Source: Pseudomonas entomophila (lineage in GTDB: Bacteria > Pseudomonadota > Gammaproteobacteria > Pseudomonadales > Pseudomonadaceae). Taken from it: DNA of 64,000 nucleotides. The stretch is taken from contig NZ_CP063832.1 in assembly GCF_023277925.1 (NCBI RefSeq), positions 3,463,501-3,527,500 of the forward strand, written 5' to 3'. The position numbers and the translations under genes are program-made. The notes beneath the pieces were generated by a model. The model searched no databases. It had not been told where the DNA came from and saw only the letters and a program-made list of their open reading frames with translations. Within the stretch, counting starts at the first letter, position 1, and the number at the start of each line of letters is the position of its first letter. This document shows positions 63,172 through 64,000 of this stretch, piece after piece.

Positions 63172-63198
63172 GGGGGCTGCGTTTCGATCGCGCAAAGA

Positions 63199-63234
63199 CA
63201 AAACCCCTACCTGCTCGCGCAGATAGGGGTTTTG
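63199..63234 (-). terminator. Rho-independent terminator of the rRNA operon
   Basis: Minus strand AAAACCCCTA...TAGGGGTTTTG: stem CAAAACCCCTA/TAGGGGTTTTG after 5S rRNA. Ends the rRNA transcript. Confidence 0.88.
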
Positions 63235-63243
63235 CGAAATGAA

Positions 63244-63359
63244 TCTTGACGATGACCTACTCTCACATGGGGAAACCCCACACTACCATCGGCGATGCAT
63301 CGTTTCACTGCTGAGTTCGGGATGGGATCAGGTGGTTCCAATGCTCTATGGTCGTCAAG
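63244..63359 (-). rRNA. rrf: 5S ribosomal RNA
   Basis: About 116 nt on the minus strand: TTGACGACCATAGAGC start, CATCCCGAACTCAG loop, CGATGGTAGTGTGG and GAGAGTAGGTCATCGTCAA end; the two ends pair. Exact ends are approximate by one or two bases. Confidence 0.95.
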
Positions 63360-63495
63360 AAATTCTGTTGCCAGAAGATCCAGATGGATACTCCAGCCAA
63401 TTCGGATATGTGATCTTGTGGTTCGTCGCGAACTTTCGGTTCGTTTCGTCTTCACCACCGCAATTCGCACGAGCAAATTGCTTGGGTGTTATATG

Positions 63496-64000
<505 letters not shown>

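Overview
The window is a stretch of Pseudomonas chromosome, most likely from the P. putida group. Three things support this: the gene order pilA/pilC-pilD-coaE-yacG, rluD-pgeF-clpB, and fimU/pilV-W-X-E beside ispH-fkpB-lspA-ileS-ribF-murJ-rpsT; the P. putida-type REP palindromes (core GAGCGGCTTCAGCCGCGA) in many intergenic gaps; and high-GC core genes. Everything here was read from sequence alone; no database was searched.

Layout. Positions 1-1560 hold a nitrilase-family gene end and a DMT transporter. Positions 1560-18070 are an accessory region ending at a tRNA-Thr. It holds a HTH/ImmA-IrrE regulator, a lipoprotein, two copies of a C4-antisense-RNA-like cassette (3761-4308 and 5641-6184) with transposase debris and a DUF1090 gene between them, an orphan proteasome-like Ntn hydrolase, short repeats, a two-gene nuclease-STAND NTPase module (8507-14370), an intact IS66 element and a FRG-domain gene. 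Positions 18099-26666 are mostly core: tRNA-Thr, pilA, pilC-pilD-coaE-yacG, a CbiM-like protein, a small AT-richer gene pair, DUF1780, DUF3094, ndh and a DHFR/RibD-like reductase.

Positions 26878-40708 carry a complete Ter stress-response locus: a TerD-VWA protein, a lipoprotein, TerD, TerD/E, TerC, TerB, a TerA-like and a TerZ-like protein, followed upstream by a tightly coupled biosynthetic set (ATP-grasp, TerD-trypsin fusion, PRTase-TRSP, HAD, StiP, HpcH/HpaI lyase, HAD). Positions 41041-64000 are core: tRNA-Lys/Pro/Asn, clpB with a possible heat-shock promoter, pgeF-rluD, bamD, thiO, a minor-pilin cluster that lacks pilY1, the ispH-murJ block, rpsT, a PqiA-PqiA-PqiB lipid-transport operon, and the 5S and partial 23S genes of an rRNA operon read on the minus strand.

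The most striking signal is the pair of C4-like cassettes. Each encodes a three-way-junction RNA with two single-stranded segments that perfectly complement two sites just downstream, one of them over the ribosome binding site of a small ORF. The RNA and target sequences differ between the copies, but pairing is kept within each copy, while the second ORF is nearly identical. This predicts two mutually insulated antisense circuits built like phage P1 c4-icd-ant. The second candidate of interest is the nuclease-STAND protein with its unrecognised, translationally coupled partner.
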